From an uncultured Acetobacteraceae bacterium (GTDB lineage Bacteria; Pseudomonadota; Alphaproteobacteria; Acetobacterales; Acetobacteraceae), in contig CAIYDT010000207.1 of NCBI GenBank assembly GCA_903924985.1, positions 1 through 49,879 on the forward strand: DNA of 49,879 nucleotides, read 5' to 3'. This document shows positions 8,363 to 16,643 of the stretch, piece by piece. Below the pieces are notes generated by a model. That model saw only the letters and a list, made by a program, of their open reading frames with translations. It was not told the origin of the DNA and did not search any database. Position numbers and translations under genes: made by a program. Numbering within the stretch: position 1 is the stretch's first letter; each line of letters starts with the position of its first letter.

Positions 8363-9280
8363 TCAGAACTCCCCGCTACGGTAAATCTCATCCAGGCGTT
8401 TGGCCTGCTCCTCCGATGGTTCCTCCCACCCCTTGCCGCGGCGGCGTAGCGTGCCGGTGAATTTGGGTTTGCGCTTTTCGTTGAACGCCCTGCGGCCTTC
8501 CTCGCCATCCGTGGTGGTCTGGATCAGCAGATGGTTCATCAGGTTCTGCACATGCCAGGCCTGATCGGTGGGCAGGTCGCCGAACCGGACGACGAACTCC
8601 TTCATCATCCGCGTCGCCAGCGGCGGCAGATCGACGATATGCCTCGCCAAGGCCTCCGCTCGGCTCAGGAGTTCCGCGTGCGGCACGACTTCGTTGACCA
8701 GACCGACACGCAATGCCTCGGCAGCGTCGAACGGCAGGTCGGTCAGCAGGATTTTCATCGCGTCGGCGTAGCGGAGTTGCTTGGTCAACAGCGCCGCGCC
8801 AGGACCGTTGCCAACCCATCCCTGGGTGGTCAGTCCGAATTTGAAACGGGCGTTTTCCGCGCTGGCGATGCGGATGTCGGTGGAGGCAAGCAGGATGTAC
8901 ATCCCCGCCCCCGCCGCCCAGCCATTCACCGCCGCGATCACCGGCTTGAACACACGGGGGTAATGATCCCCCATCCGCCCGTCGACGCCGGTTTTCTGCC
9001 CGTGCACCGTCCCCGCCAGCGGCCAGAATATCTTCTGAGTCCGCAGAAACTCCCGTTCTTCCTCTGTCACGCCGGGGCGCGGGGCGAGGTTGTGGCCACC
9101 GCAGAAATGCTTGTCCCCCGCGCCAGTCAGGATGGCGCAGCGGATGTGCCGGTCTTCCCACAGATCGATCCAGGCGGCGGAGATGTCGTCGGACATCCGT
9201 TTGTCCAGGATATTCGCCTTGGATGGGTTGTTCAGCGTGATGTAGGCAACGCCATCGCGCTTTTCGTAATCGAGCCCCAT
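8363..9280 (-). CDS. Enoyl-CoA hydratase/isomerase (crotonase) family protein
   Basis: This 305-aa protein has the crotonase fold. The first oxyanion-hole segment is HFCGGHNLAPRP and the second is NGWAAGAGMYILLASTDIRIA, followed by FKFGLTTQGWVGNGPGAALL and GLVNEVVPHAE. Neither of the two catalytic Glu positions of true hydratases appears conserved (about TTQGW instead of PEI-LG, and ADAMKILLT where hydratases have a Glu). It may therefore isomerise, hydrolyse or decarboxylate an acyl-CoA rather than hydrate it. It lies 4 bp from the hydrolase gene upstream and 3 bp from the amidase gene, in a minus-strand run from 12219 to 7931. Confidence 0.85.
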   Translation of the reverse strand: MGLDYEKRDGVAYITLNNPSKANILDKRMSDDISAAWIDLWEDRHIRCAILTGAGDKHFCGGHNLAPRPGVTEEEREFLRTQKIFWPLAGTVHGQKTGVDGRMGDHYPRVFKPVIAAVNGWAAGAGMYILLASTDIRIASAENARFKFGLTTQGWVGNGPGAALLTKQLRYADAMKILLTDLPFDAAEALRVGLVNEVVPHAELLSRAEALARHIVDLPPLATRMMKEFVVRFGDLPTDQAWHVQNLMNHLLIQTTTDGEEGRRAFNEKRKPKFTGTLRRRGKGWEEPSEEQAKRLDEIYRSGEF

Positions 9281-9284
9281 CCGC

Positions 9285-10214
9285 TTAGCTCCAGCTTTGC
9301 CGCAGGGAATTGGCGATCATGCGGATCGCGGTGTCGGACGCACGCAGAAGCTTGCCCATCGAAACGAAGCCATGCAGTTGGCCGCTGAAATACAGGCTGT
9401 CGACCAGCACGCCGTCATGCTCCAGCCGTTTCGCATAGGCCAGCCCGTCGTCGCACAGCGGGTCCTTCGCGGCGATGACCACGATGGCCGGGGCAGTGCC
9501 GGCGAGCGACGCGGCCCGCAGCGGCGAGGCGCGCCAGTCGTACTTGTCGGCCTCGTCGCGCAGATAATGGCCGATGAACCATTCCATGGTGCGCGCCACC
9601 AGCGGAAATCCGTCGGTGATCCGGTGATAAGAACTGGAACCCATCGCCATGTCGGTGGCGGGGTAGATCAGCACCTGGTTGGTCAGCGCGATGCCGGCAT
9701 CGCGTGCCGCCAGCGCCGCCGCGGCAGCGAGGTTACCGCCCGCGCTGTCGCCGCCGACCGCGACCTTCTTCGGGTCGATGCCGATCTGATCCGGGTGCCG
9801 GATGGCGAATTGCATCGCCGCCACCGCGTCGTCGTACGCGGCGGGGAATTTATGTTCGGGCGCCAGCCGGTAATGCACGGACAAAACCGCGCAGCCCGCG
9901 TCGTTCGCCAGCCGGCGGCACAGCACGTCGTGCGAGTCCAGATCGCCCAGTACCCAGCCGCCGCCGTGATAATAAACCAGGCAGGGGAGTTTCGCGGCCG
10001 GATTGGTCCCAATGCCGCGATACAGCCGCACCGGGACGCCGCTGGGAAGGTTGAAATCGCGGACCGAGGCAACCTCGGCGGGATCCGGTTGCAGGATCGG
10101 GCGGCCAGCCGCGAAGGCCACCCGCGCTTCCGGCGGCGGCAAGCTGTCCAGCGCCGGACGGCCGGCGCGTTTGATGAGGTCCAGGAGACCGATTACATCC
10201 GGGTCGAGAGTCAT
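9285..10214 (-). CDS. Alpha/beta hydrolase of the hormone-sensitive-lipase family
   Basis: This 309-aa esterase/lipase has the HSL-family oxyanion motif HGGGW in YYHGGGWVLGDLDSHD, the nucleophile elbow GDSAGGNLAAA, an acid in AAKDPLCDDGLAYAKRL and the His in GQLHGFVSMGK. Length and N-terminal cap (about 70 residues) are typical. It should hydrolyse short acyl esters in the cytoplasm. It is followed after 4 bp by the crotonase gene and preceded by another alpha/beta hydrolase, so the cluster could process acyl esters or lactones and pass acids to CoA metabolism. The substrate is unknown. Confidence 0.88.
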   Translation of the reverse strand: MTLDPDVIGLLDLIKRAGRPALDSLPPPEARVAFAAGRPILQPDPAEVASVRDFNLPSGVPVRLYRGIGTNPAAKLPCLVYYHGGGWVLGDLDSHDVLCRRLANDAGCAVLSVHYRLAPEHKFPAAYDDAVAAMQFAIRHPDQIGIDPKKVAVGGDSAGGNLAAAAALAARDAGIALTNQVLIYPATDMAMGSSSYHRITDGFPLVARTMEWFIGHYLRDEADKYDWRASPLRAASLAGTAPAIVVIAAKDPLCDDGLAYAKRLEHDGVLVDSLYFSGQLHGFVSMGKLLRASDTAIRMIANSLRQSWS

Positions 10215-10275
10215 GTCGTCGCCTTGTTTTCGGTGGACTTCCCGCCACGAAGAAGTCGTGGCGGGATTTCGCGAG

Positions 10276-11133
10276 TTATTTCAGGAAACGGTGGAAGAAC
10301 GCCGCCGTCGGGTTGTGCGACAGTTCGGACACCTTGGTGGCGTTGTCGATATACAACGTTTCCAGATACCCGCCCGCCTTGCGGTAGTTGTGCGCGAAAC
10401 GCAGCGGTTCGTTCAGCTCCACCGGTGATTCCGGGTCGCGGTAATCGTGCGTCTGGTCGGGCTGGCCCTGGATCCACAGGGTCGGCGGCATCTCCACCTT
10501 CTCACCCCTTTCGAGGATCAACATCGGGTTGCCCTCGATCATGCCGGGCGCGCCGCCCCAGAACCCTTCCTGACGTTCCGGAATATCGCCGATCCACGCC
10601 GGCGGATTGGCGCTGTCGCGCAGCCGGCGCGCATGGTTGTAGCGGGAGATCGGGTTGATTACCGGCCACTGCATCACGATCGCCTGCGCCGTCGCGTCCG
10701 TGGCCGGCAAACCGGCGGGCAGCGGAATGGACTCGTAACGCGCATCGTGCGGCCGCATCGACGACAGCATCGCCAGATGCCCGCCCGACGAGGTGCCTGA
10801 CACGCCGAGCTTCGAGGCATCGCCGCCGAAGCGCGCGGCGTTCGCCTTGAGCCAACGGATCCCGTAGTTGATGTCGGACATGCAGGCCAGATAGCCGTCG
10901 TTGGCGTGGCGAAAATTCATCGCCGCGACGACCAGGCCGCTGGCGGCCAGCACGCGGTCGCGCGCGTCGCAATCGGACAGATCGCTGCGGCTCCAGGCGC
11001 CGCCGTGCAGGTCGGCGATCATCGGAAACGGGCCGTCGCCGGTGGGGCGATAGACCCGCAGCATGACCGGCTTGTCGCCGTGGCGGATGTATTCGATGTC
11101 CTCGGTGGTGAAGGCGTAGGTCTGGGCTGGCAT
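10276..11133 (-). CDS. Alpha/beta hydrolase (carboxylesterase, BD-FAE-like)
   Basis: This 285-aa protein has DLHGGAWSRSD (oxyanion loop), the nucleophile elbow GVSGTSSGGHLAML and a C-terminal His in SELSHNPTAAFFHRFL. The Asp of the triad is probably in WIQGQPDQTHDYRD. The ATG at 11133 (MPAQTYAF) has GGGAG upstream and is preferred over a start 22 codons earlier. No signal peptide is seen. It belongs to the same minus-strand cluster as the HSL esterase and the crotonase. Its active-site layout fits small-ester or arylformamide-type hydrolases; precise chemistry is not determinable. Confidence 0.84.
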   Translation of the reverse strand: MPAQTYAFTTEDIEYIRHGDKPVMLRVYRPTGDGPFPMIADLHGGAWSRSDLSDCDARDRVLAASGLVVAAMNFRHANDGYLACMSDINYGIRWLKANAARFGGDASKLGVSGTSSGGHLAMLSSMRPHDARYESIPLPAGLPATDATAQAIVMQWPVINPISRYNHARRLRDSANPPAWIGDIPERQEGFWGGAPGMIEGNPMLILERGEKVEMPPTLWIQGQPDQTHDYRDPESPVELNEPLRFAHNYRKAGGYLETLYIDNATKVSELSHNPTAAFFHRFLK

Positions 11134-11304
11134 TGGAACACTCCCTTCAAAGGTTGCTCTGACGGCAACGCGGTCCGCCGGGGCCGGCGGGATACCCATT
11201 GGGAAGTTTAGACCGGAAGTCCTGGCGGGGCTAGCGCGGCGGACAGTGACTCTCTGAATGCCGTAACCCCGCCGCCGGGATGCCGCATCGGTGTGGTAGC
11301 GAAC

Positions 11305-12219
11305 CTATCCCACCAAACCGAGGAACCCCTGCACCACCGGCACCACCACCTCCGGCGCGTCCTCCTGGATGTAATGGCCGGCGCCCGGCACCTCGATCAC
11401 CGGCGCATTCGGCCAAATCCCCTTGAAATCCGCGATCGCCAAGGCCGCCGGGATCGCGCGGTCCAGCATCCCCTCGATCATGATCGCCGGCTTGTCGCGC
11501 AGCGCCGGCACGCCCGCCGCCCCTTCGCGCACGAAGTCGCGGATGCGACCGAGCGCCAGATCCAACGGGAAGTCGATCGCACCCCGGCAATCGGCCGGCG
11601 TTTGGAACGGCGCCGCGTAAGCACGAATAAAGGTAGGATCGACGCGGTCCAGCCGCTCCAGGCCGACGATCTGCATGACCGAGAGGATGGTCGAGCCGAG
11701 CTGCGAAAGAACCGCCTCGGTGCGGCCGGATTCCATGCCTTCGCGGATCCAGCGGAACCACGGTGTTTCCAGCGGGTTCGGGAGGTCCCGCCTTCCCGCG
11801 ACGCCATACCCGAACACGGTGTTCATCAGCACCACGCCATGCACCCGTTCCGGATTCCGCACCGCGTAGCCGACCCCGATCGGGCCGCCCCAGTCCTGCA
11901 TGACCAGCGTGATGTCCCGCAGGTCCAGACTGTCGATCAGCGCGGTCAGGTTCTCCACATGGGTGCGCAACGTGTAGGTTCGGTCCGCGGGCGTCTCACT
12001 CTTGCCGAAGCCCATATGATCCGGAACGATCACCCGGTGCGTCGCGGCCAGAGGCCCAACGAACCGCCGCCAGATATAGCCCCAGGTGGGCTGCCCATGC
12101 AGCAGAACGACCGGCCGTCCAGCGCCCTCATCGATGTAATGCTGCCGGAATCCCGCCGCCTCGCAGTAATGCGGTGCGAAGGGCCAGGTGCCGTCGAAAT
12201 CTTCGGAAGCGGGGATCAT
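11305..12219 (-). CDS. Haloalkane dehalogenase-like alpha/beta hydrolase
   Basis: This 304-aa protein has LLHGQPTWGYIWR (oxyanion region) and VMQDWGGPIGVGYA, where the elbow carries Asp followed by Trp, as in haloalkane dehalogenases of the DhlA type. The charge-relay acid is likely in IEGMLDRAIP and the His is in PGAGHYIQED. The Asp nucleophile means SN2 attack on a carbon-halogen bond or epoxide rather than ester hydrolysis, so dehalogenase or epoxide hydrolase are the best guesses. No signal peptide is present. The gene is transcribed toward the esterase cluster with a 171-bp gap that may hold a promoter for the downstream genes. Confidence 0.83.
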   Translation of the reverse strand: MIPASEDFDGTWPFAPHYCEAAGFRQHYIDEGAGRPVVLLHGQPTWGYIWRRFVGPLAATHRVIVPDHMGFGKSETPADRTYTLRTHVENLTALIDSLDLRDITLVMQDWGGPIGVGYAVRNPERVHGVVLMNTVFGYGVAGRRDLPNPLETPWFRWIREGMESGRTEAVLSQLGSTILSVMQIVGLERLDRVDPTFIRAYAAPFQTPADCRGAIDFPLDLALGRIRDFVREGAAGVPALRDKPAIMIEGMLDRAIPAALAIADFKGIWPNAPVIEVPGAGHYIQEDAPEVVVPVVQGFLGLVG

Positions 12220-12311
12220 CGAACAAACCTATCGAACAGGGCTTCGGTCATACTCAGCACCGCAACGGTTAAGCAGACGCGCGCACGATCGTCACCGCCA
12301 TGGCCGACACG

Positions 12312-13091
12312 CTACAGCAACCCCGTAACCCCCGCCAACACAACAGCAAGCCGGTCGCCGAAACCCCGAGGCGCGGCAACCAACGGCCAGCGGCGCAGGT
12401 CACGACGCGCCAGCACCGCCGGCAGTGCGGCGGCACGCGCGGACTTCGGTACCCGAATGCCCTGGGCGGCTTCCAGAAACGCCCGCGCTTCCGCCGCCAA
12501 TTGGCGCAGCACGGGACCAGCCTCCGCCCCGCCCACGATGGCCTCCGGCACCAACCCATGCTCGGCCAGCACGTCCGCCGGCAGCAGGCAGCGGCCTTGC
12601 AGCGACAGAACTCGCACGCTGCGCAACACACCCGCCGCGCCGTAGGCGGCGCCGACGGGACGCAAAGCCTCGGGGTCCGGCGCGCCCAGCAACCGAGCGG
12701 CTGCAACCGCGAGACCGCCCGCACCGGCCAGCAAATACGCGCGCCAGTCCTCCAGCGTCTCGACGCAAGGATCGGCCTCGATCTCCCGAGCTTCGACAAT
12801 GGGCAAAAGATCGGATGGCAGCAGCAGGCCCTGGGCAATGGCATCCGACAGCGGCGTCGCGACCTCGTGCCGCCGGCGTGTGCCCTCCACCACCTCCCGC
12901 CACCATTGCAGGCGGATCAGCGCCATGTGCGGTTCGCTGGCGACTTCCCGCGCCCGCGCCAGCTCGTGGTTGAAGGCAAACAGTGCCAGCAGCGCGTCCC
13001 GCTTGTCGGGCGGGGCGAACAGCGCGGTCAGGAACCGGTCGGGGTCGTGCCGGCGCACCAATTCTGCGATCTCAGTGTTCATGACTCGCAT
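12312..13091 (-). CDS. Squalene/phytoene synthase-fold protein, NDUFAF6-like
   Basis: This 259-aa protein has the all-helical squalene/phytoene synthase fold: RHDPDRFLTALFAPPDKRDALLALFAFNHELARAREVASEPHM (read in parts), then IRLQWWREVVEG, and GAAGVLRSVRVLSLQGRCLLPADVL. The Asp-rich motifs that bind Mg-diphosphate in real synthases are absent (FNHELARARE where enzymes have DD--D). That pattern is typical of NDUFAF6/C8orf38-like proteins, which assist respiratory complex I assembly in mitochondria. Length is at the short end of the family. It is divergent from the superoxide dismutase gene. The start could be the first or fourth residue (MRVM). Confidence 0.78.
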   Translation of the reverse strand: MRVMNTEIAELVRRHDPDRFLTALFAPPDKRDALLALFAFNHELARAREVASEPHMALIRLQWWREVVEGTRRRHEVATPLSDAIAQGLLLPSDLLPIVEAREIEADPCVETLEDWRAYLLAGAGGLAVAAARLLGAPDPEALRPVGAAYGAAGVLRSVRVLSLQGRCLLPADVLAEHGLVPEAIVGGAEAGPVLRQLAAEARAFLEAAQGIRVPKSARAAALPAVLARRDLRRWPLVAAPRGFGDRLAVVLAGVTGLL

Positions 13092-13182
13092 GGTGGCGCG
13101 GATCGCCGTGTCATGCGAGATTGCCCCGCCCCGGCGCGCGCCTTACAAGTGCGCCGGTACCCGTAACACCCGGAGGATTTCA

Positions 13183-13776
13183 ATGGCTTTCGAACTGCCA
13201 AAACTGAACTATGCCAACTCCGCCCTCGGCGCGAAGGGGATGTGCGAGGAAACCCTCGACATCCATTATGGCAAGCACCATCAGGCCTATGTCACGGCGC
13301 TGAACGGCCTTGTGGCGGCGGATGCCTCGCTCGCCGGCAAGTCGCTGGAAGACCTGATCAAGGGCAGCGCCGCCGCGGGCGGCCCGCTGTTCAACAATGC
13401 CGGTCAGCATTTGAACCACAGCCTGTACTGGCTGTCGCTCAACCCCAACGGCGGCGGCATTCCGGGCAAGCTGGAAGCGAAGATCAACGCCGATTTCGGC
13501 AGCGTCGCCAAGTTCAAGGAAGATTTCAAGAACGCGGGCATCACGCAGTTCGGCTCCGGCTGGGCCTGGCTGGTGCTGGGCAACGACGGCAAGCTGAAGA
13601 TCACCAAGTCGCCGAACGCCTCCAGCCCGCTCGCGACCGGCGAGGGTAAGACCCTGCTGGTCTGCGACGTGTGGGAACATGCCTACTACATCGATTACCG
13701 CAACCGCCGCCCGGACTTCCTGACCAACTGGCTGGATAATCTGGCGAACTACGAATACGCCGCCTCGCAGCTCTAA
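13183..13776 (+). CDS. sodB: Superoxide dismutase, iron type
   Basis: This 197-aa protein is a complete Fe/Mn superoxide dismutase. Metal ligands are in DIHYGKHHQAYV (H28), HLNHSLYW, and the DVWEHAYYIDYRNRRPDFL motif (Asp and His). The Gln in NNAGQHLNH is the position that favours iron. The reaction is dismutation of superoxide to peroxide and oxygen in the cytoplasm. A GGAGG Shine-Dalgarno precedes the ATG at 13183. A strong intrinsic terminator follows directly, so it is monocistronic. Confidence 0.97.
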   Translation: MAFELPKLNYANSALGAKGMCEETLDIHYGKHHQAYVTALNGLVAADASLAGKSLEDLIKGSAAAGGPLFNNAGQHLNHSLYWLSLNPNGGGIPGKLEAKINADFGSVAKFKEDFKNAGITQFGSGWAWLVLGNDGKLKITKSPNASSPLATGEGKTLLVCDVWEHAYYIDYRNRRPDFLTNWLDNLANYEYAASQL

Positions 13777-13790
13777 GCCTTTCGTACTGG

Positions 13791-13825
13791 CCGGACGGGG
13801 GCGTGGTCCCCGTCCGGTTATTCTT
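13791..13825 (+). terminator. Intrinsic terminator of sodB
   Basis: A perfect 10-bp stem, CCGGACGGGG (13791-13800) with CCCCGTCCGG (13808-13817), encloses a 7-nt loop. It is followed by the T-rich run TTATTCTTTGTT. It lies 14 bp after the sodB stop and is the clearest Rho-independent terminator in the window. Confidence 0.9.
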
Positions 13826-13844
13826 TGTTAATGGACTGCACACC

Positions 13845-14354
13845 ATGGCTTCCACCGCCGAACTCCGCGAGCAACGCGCCGCCATGGAGCTGGCCCTCGA
13901 ACACCTGCAACGCGAACGCGGCGAGGACGACCCAGACGTCGCCACCGCGCTACGCGACCTCGGCCGCATCACGCACGAATTGGGGGAGATGGAGGACGCG
14001 CAGGCGTTGCTGCGCCGCGCCATCGCCATCCACACCCTGACGGTGGGCGCCGAACACCCGGACACCGCCACCGACATAAACCACCTTGGTCTCGTGCTGC
14101 ACGACATCGGCGACCTCGACGCGGCGCACAATGCGTTCGAGCGGGCACTGTCGATCGACGAGGCGCATTTCGGCAATAACCACATCCACGTCGCGCGCGA
14201 CGTGAACAACCTGGCCGGCGTGCTGCGCGACATGGGCGACAATTTCTCCGCCCGCACCGCGCTGCAATGGTCGCTGCGCATCTATGTCGAGCAACTCGGT
14301 GAGGACCACACCACCACCAGGTCGGTGTCGCGCAACTTGCGCTTGCTGGGGTAG
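13845..14354 (+). CDS. Tetratricopeptide repeat protein
   Basis: This 169-aa protein is built of about three or four kinesin-light-chain-type TPRs of 42 residues: HPDTATDINHLGLVLHDIGD and LDAAHNAFERALSIDEAHFG, repeated with variation. No enzymatic domain, signal peptide or membrane segment is seen, so it is probably a small cytoplasmic scaffold. The ATG at 13845 is preferred; an in-frame GTG upstream lies inside the sodB terminator hairpin. It is followed after 40 bp by the AroQ-like gene. The partner is unknown. Confidence 0.78.
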   Translation: MASTAELREQRAAMELALEHLQRERGEDDPDVATALRDLGRITHELGEMEDAQALLRRAIAIHTLTVGAEHPDTATDINHLGLVLHDIGDLDAAHNAFERALSIDEAHFGNNHIHVARDVNNLAGVLRDMGDNFSARTALQWSLRIYVEQLGEDHTTTRSVSRNLRLLG

Positions 14355-14394
14355 GACCCTACGGTTCCGCCATACACTCTCAGGGGAGACCGAC

Positions 14395-14826
14395 ATGACG
14401 AAAATCCTGGTGATCCACGGCGCCGGCATGAACATGCGCGGCAAGGTTCAGACCGAGATTTTCGGCACCATGACCCTGCCGGAATACGACGCCCACATCC
14501 GCGCCTACGCGAAGGAGCTCGGCGTCGAGATCGAGATCTTTCACTCCAATATCGAGGGCGAGGTCGTCAATAAGATCTACGCGGCGAACGATGGCGATTT
14601 CGATGCGGCGATCTTCAACCCGGCCGGTTTCTCGCGCGGCTACCCGGCGCTGACGGCGGCAATTGGGCAAATTCGGTTCCCGACGATCGAGATGCACATC
14701 TCCAACCCGATGCGGCGCGGCCCGGCGTCGGATACCGTGGCGGTGAGTCGCGGGGTTGTCGCGGGGTTCGGGGTGGCGGGTTATTATCTGGCGCTGCGTG
14801 GGCTGCGGGATATGCTGACAAAATAG
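14395..14826 (+). CDS. Type II 3-dehydroquinate dehydratase-like protein with altered active site
   Basis: This 143-aa protein has the AroQ flavodoxin-like fold: ILVIHGAGMNMRG, then EIFGTMTL, SNIEGEVVNKIY, FNPAGFSRGYPAL and EMHISNPMRR. Length is normal for AroQ (about 145 aa). Key residues differ: the loop that normally reads G-x-R-x-P-x-x-Y-G is GKVQTEIFG, so the catalytic Arg and Tyr are Val and Phe, and the THTS-type motif is changed. The Asn of FNP and the His of MHISN remain. It may have lost dehydratase activity or act on another ligand. GGGGAG precedes the ATG. Confidence 0.8.
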   Translation: MTKILVIHGAGMNMRGKVQTEIFGTMTLPEYDAHIRAYAKELGVEIEIFHSNIEGEVVNKIYAANDGDFDAAIFNPAGFSRGYPALTAAIGQIRFPTIEMHISNPMRRGPASDTVAVSRGVVAGFGVAGYYLALRGLRDMLTK

Positions 14827-14835
14827 CCGGCACGC

Positions 14836-15417
14836 CTATGGGTGCGACGGCAGGTAGCGCATCGCCGCGATCACGAACCCGGCGGCAAGGAAGATCATGC
14901 CGCCCAGGGTGATCACCATGTCGCGGCGCAGCAGTTCGATGGAGGCCCCGAGGCCGGCAAAGCTATGTTTCGATTCCGACCGCAGCTCGGCGATGTCGCC
15001 TCTGGCCTCCGCGCGTGACACGGCGATGTCGCCCTTGACCTCCGCGCTCAGCGCGGCGACGTCGCCTTTGACCTCCGCGCGCAACCCGGCGATGTCGCCC
15101 TTGACCTCCGCGCGCAACGCGGCGACGTCGCCTTTGACCTCCGCGCGCAACGCGGCGATGTCGCTCTTGACCTCCGCGCGCAACCCGCCGATCTCGAGCC
15201 TTACCTTAGCGAACTCGCCGATCACCTCGGTACGAAACTGCGCAATTTCCCCCTGCAGCTCGGTCCGAACCAAACTGACATCCGCTGTGGTGGCGCAATC
15301 GGCGTCTTTCATGGCTCCGGCCAATGCCTCCGCCGACCCGTTGGCCATCGCCGGTGACATACCGGCGGCTTCAAACCCACGGGCGAGCTTCAAAGTGTCG
15401 AACGGAACGGCGTTCAT
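14836..15417 (-). CDS. DUF1640-type coiled-coil membrane protein
   Basis: This 193-aa protein has an N-terminal globular part (FDTLKLARGFEAAGM--AMANGSAEALAGAM, typical of DUF1640/CCDC90-like proteins). A long coiled coil follows, made of about seven 11-residue units of the form ALRAEVKGDIA. A C-terminal membrane helix (MVITLGGMIFLAAGFVIAAM) ends the protein. The family includes mitochondrial MCUR1-like proteins; the bacterial role is unknown. The coiled coil would project from the inner membrane. The DNA under the coil is a 33-bp tandem repeat, so its length may vary between strains. Confidence 0.82.
   Translation of the reverse strand: MNAVPFDTLKLARGFEAAGMSPAMANGSAEALAGAMKDADCATTADVSLVRTELQGEIAQFRTEVIGEFAKVRLEIGGLRAEVKSDIAALRAEVKGDVAALRAEVKGDIAGLRAEVKGDVAALSAEVKGDIAVSRAEARGDIAELRSESKHSFAGLGASIELLRRDMVITLGGMIFLAAGFVIAAMRYLPSHP
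15005..15200 (-). repeat. 33-bp tandem repeat coding for coiled-coil hendecads
   Basis: About six copies of a 33-bp unit (core CCTCCGCGCGCAACGCGGCG on the plus strand, then TGTCGCCCTTGA) start near 15005, 15038, 15071, 15104, 15137 and 15170. Each encodes one 11-residue coiled-coil unit of the DUF1640 protein. The near identity of neighbouring copies suggests slippage or unequal exchange. Confidence 0.85.
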
Positions 15418-15516
15418 GTCGGAACCCTACTGCTGTTGCGCGGACACAGTCCAGCATGAATTTCTTAACAAGAGGTTACCAAAACGCAGAATAATACCAT
15501 GGTACGCGATTATTTT

Positions 15517-15843
15517 TCACACCTCACCAAAGACGTCCTTCGACAGCTTTATTAGAGCGCGTATGTATGCATCCCCGTTCTCCGGAGTATGCGCGAACCC
15601 AACCCCCACGCGATACTCGTGCGCGAAATGGTTGAAGTCCTCAATGCCATCCGACTCCGCCAGCCAGTTGCAAATACACCGGTATTCCGCGACCAAAGGC
15701 GTCGTCCCATGCGCCCGCAAATCGTCGGCAATGGCCTGCAACCGTTCCGCGGCCGCGGCGCTGTCCTGGTCGCCTTCGTCCGCCTCGCGCAGGCGCCAGG
15801 CGGCGGCGCGTTCCAGTTCCTCGGCTTCGGGGAAGCCGTCCAT
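15517..15843 (-). CDS. Hypothetical small protein, last gene of the NitT/TauT-type operon
   Basis: This 108-aa acidic protein (MDGFPEAEELERAAAW...) has no recognised family; its N-terminal helix (AAAWRLREADEGD) slightly recalls the DUF4880/FecR-type start, which is weak. It is cytoplasmic by appearance. The ATG at 15843 sits 1 nt after the SDR stop, which suggests translational coupling; an in-frame ATG at 15867 overlapping the SDR gene is possible. Its place at the end of the operon suggests a role in use of the imported compound, but nothing shows what. Confidence 0.6.
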   Translation of the reverse strand: MDGFPEAEELERAAAWRLREADEGDQDSAAAAERLQAIADDLRAHGTTPLVAEYRCICNWLAESDGIEDFNHFAHEYRVGVGFAHTPENGDAYIRALIKLSKDVFGEV

Positions 15844-15844
15844 G

Positions 15845-16630
15845 TCAGATCGCCAGCCAGCCGCCATCGATGGAAATCGGGGTGCCGGTCATTTCCCGAG
15901 CGGCGTGGCCGCACAGGAAGTGGATCAGCTCCGCTACGTCGGCGGGCTCGATGAAGCGGCGGGACGGCTGCCGTTCGGTCAGGAATTGGATCACCGTTTC
16001 CTCCCGCGACAGTCCGCTGGCCGCCATGCGTTGTTGCAACTGGCGCTCGGCGTTCGGCGTCAACGTCGCGCCGGGGCAGATGGCGTTGCAGGTCACGCCA
16101 AACGGTAATCCTTCCAATGCCACGCCGCGGGTCAGGCCGAGGATGCCTGCCTTCGTTGCGCAATAATCCACCCGGTTGATGGTGGCGGTGGTGCCGTAAT
16201 TCGACGACATGTTGATGATCCGCCCCCAGCGGCGCGCCTTCATGCCGGCCATGACCAACTTGGTCAGGATGAACGGCGCGGTCAGGTTCACGGCCACGGC
16301 TTGCGACCAGGCCTCCAGCGGGAAATCCTCGACCGGGGACAGATGCCGGAACACAGCGTTGTTCACCAGGATGTCGATCGGCCCCAGGGTCGTTTCGGTG
16401 TGTTTCACCAACGCCTCGATCTGGTCCGGTTGCGCCAGATCGGCGCGGTGCAGCCCGACCTCCACACCGGTTTCCGTCGCCAGCGCGGCGCGCGCGGCTT
16501 CCGCGACGTCCAACGGTTCCAGCCCGTGCAGCATCACCTTGCAGCCGTCCCTGGCGAGTGCCCGAGCGGTGGCGTTGCCGATGCCGCCGATGGAGCCGGT
16601 GATGAGGGCTGTACGTCCAGCGAGGCTCAT
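15845..16630 (-). CDS. SDR family oxidoreductase (3-hydroxybutyrate-dehydrogenase-like)
   Basis: This 261-aa classical short-chain dehydrogenase has the nucleotide-binding motif TGSIGGIGNA, the NNA motif in ILVNNAVFRH, the catalytic Ser in INMSSNYG, the YCATK motif (Tyr and Lys), and the NAICPGATLTP segment after it. The C-terminus (MTGTPISIDGGWLAI) is standard. Overall pattern is closest to 3-hydroxybutyrate dehydrogenases and related NAD(H) enzymes. It follows the ABC permease gene by 13 bp, so it probably oxidises or reduces the imported substrate or a product of it. Confidence 0.88.
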   Translation of the reverse strand: MSLAGRTALITGSIGGIGNATARALARDGCKVMLHGLEPLDVAEAARAALATETGVEVGLHRADLAQPDQIEALVKHTETTLGPIDILVNNAVFRHLSPVEDFPLEAWSQAVAVNLTAPFILTKLVMAGMKARRWGRIINMSSNYGTTATINRVDYCATKAGILGLTRGVALEGLPFGVTCNAICPGATLTPNAERQLQQRMAASGLSREETVIQFLTERQPSRRFIEPADVAELIHFLCGHAAREMTGTPISIDGGWLAI

Positions 16631-16643
16631 ACAAAAATCTCCG

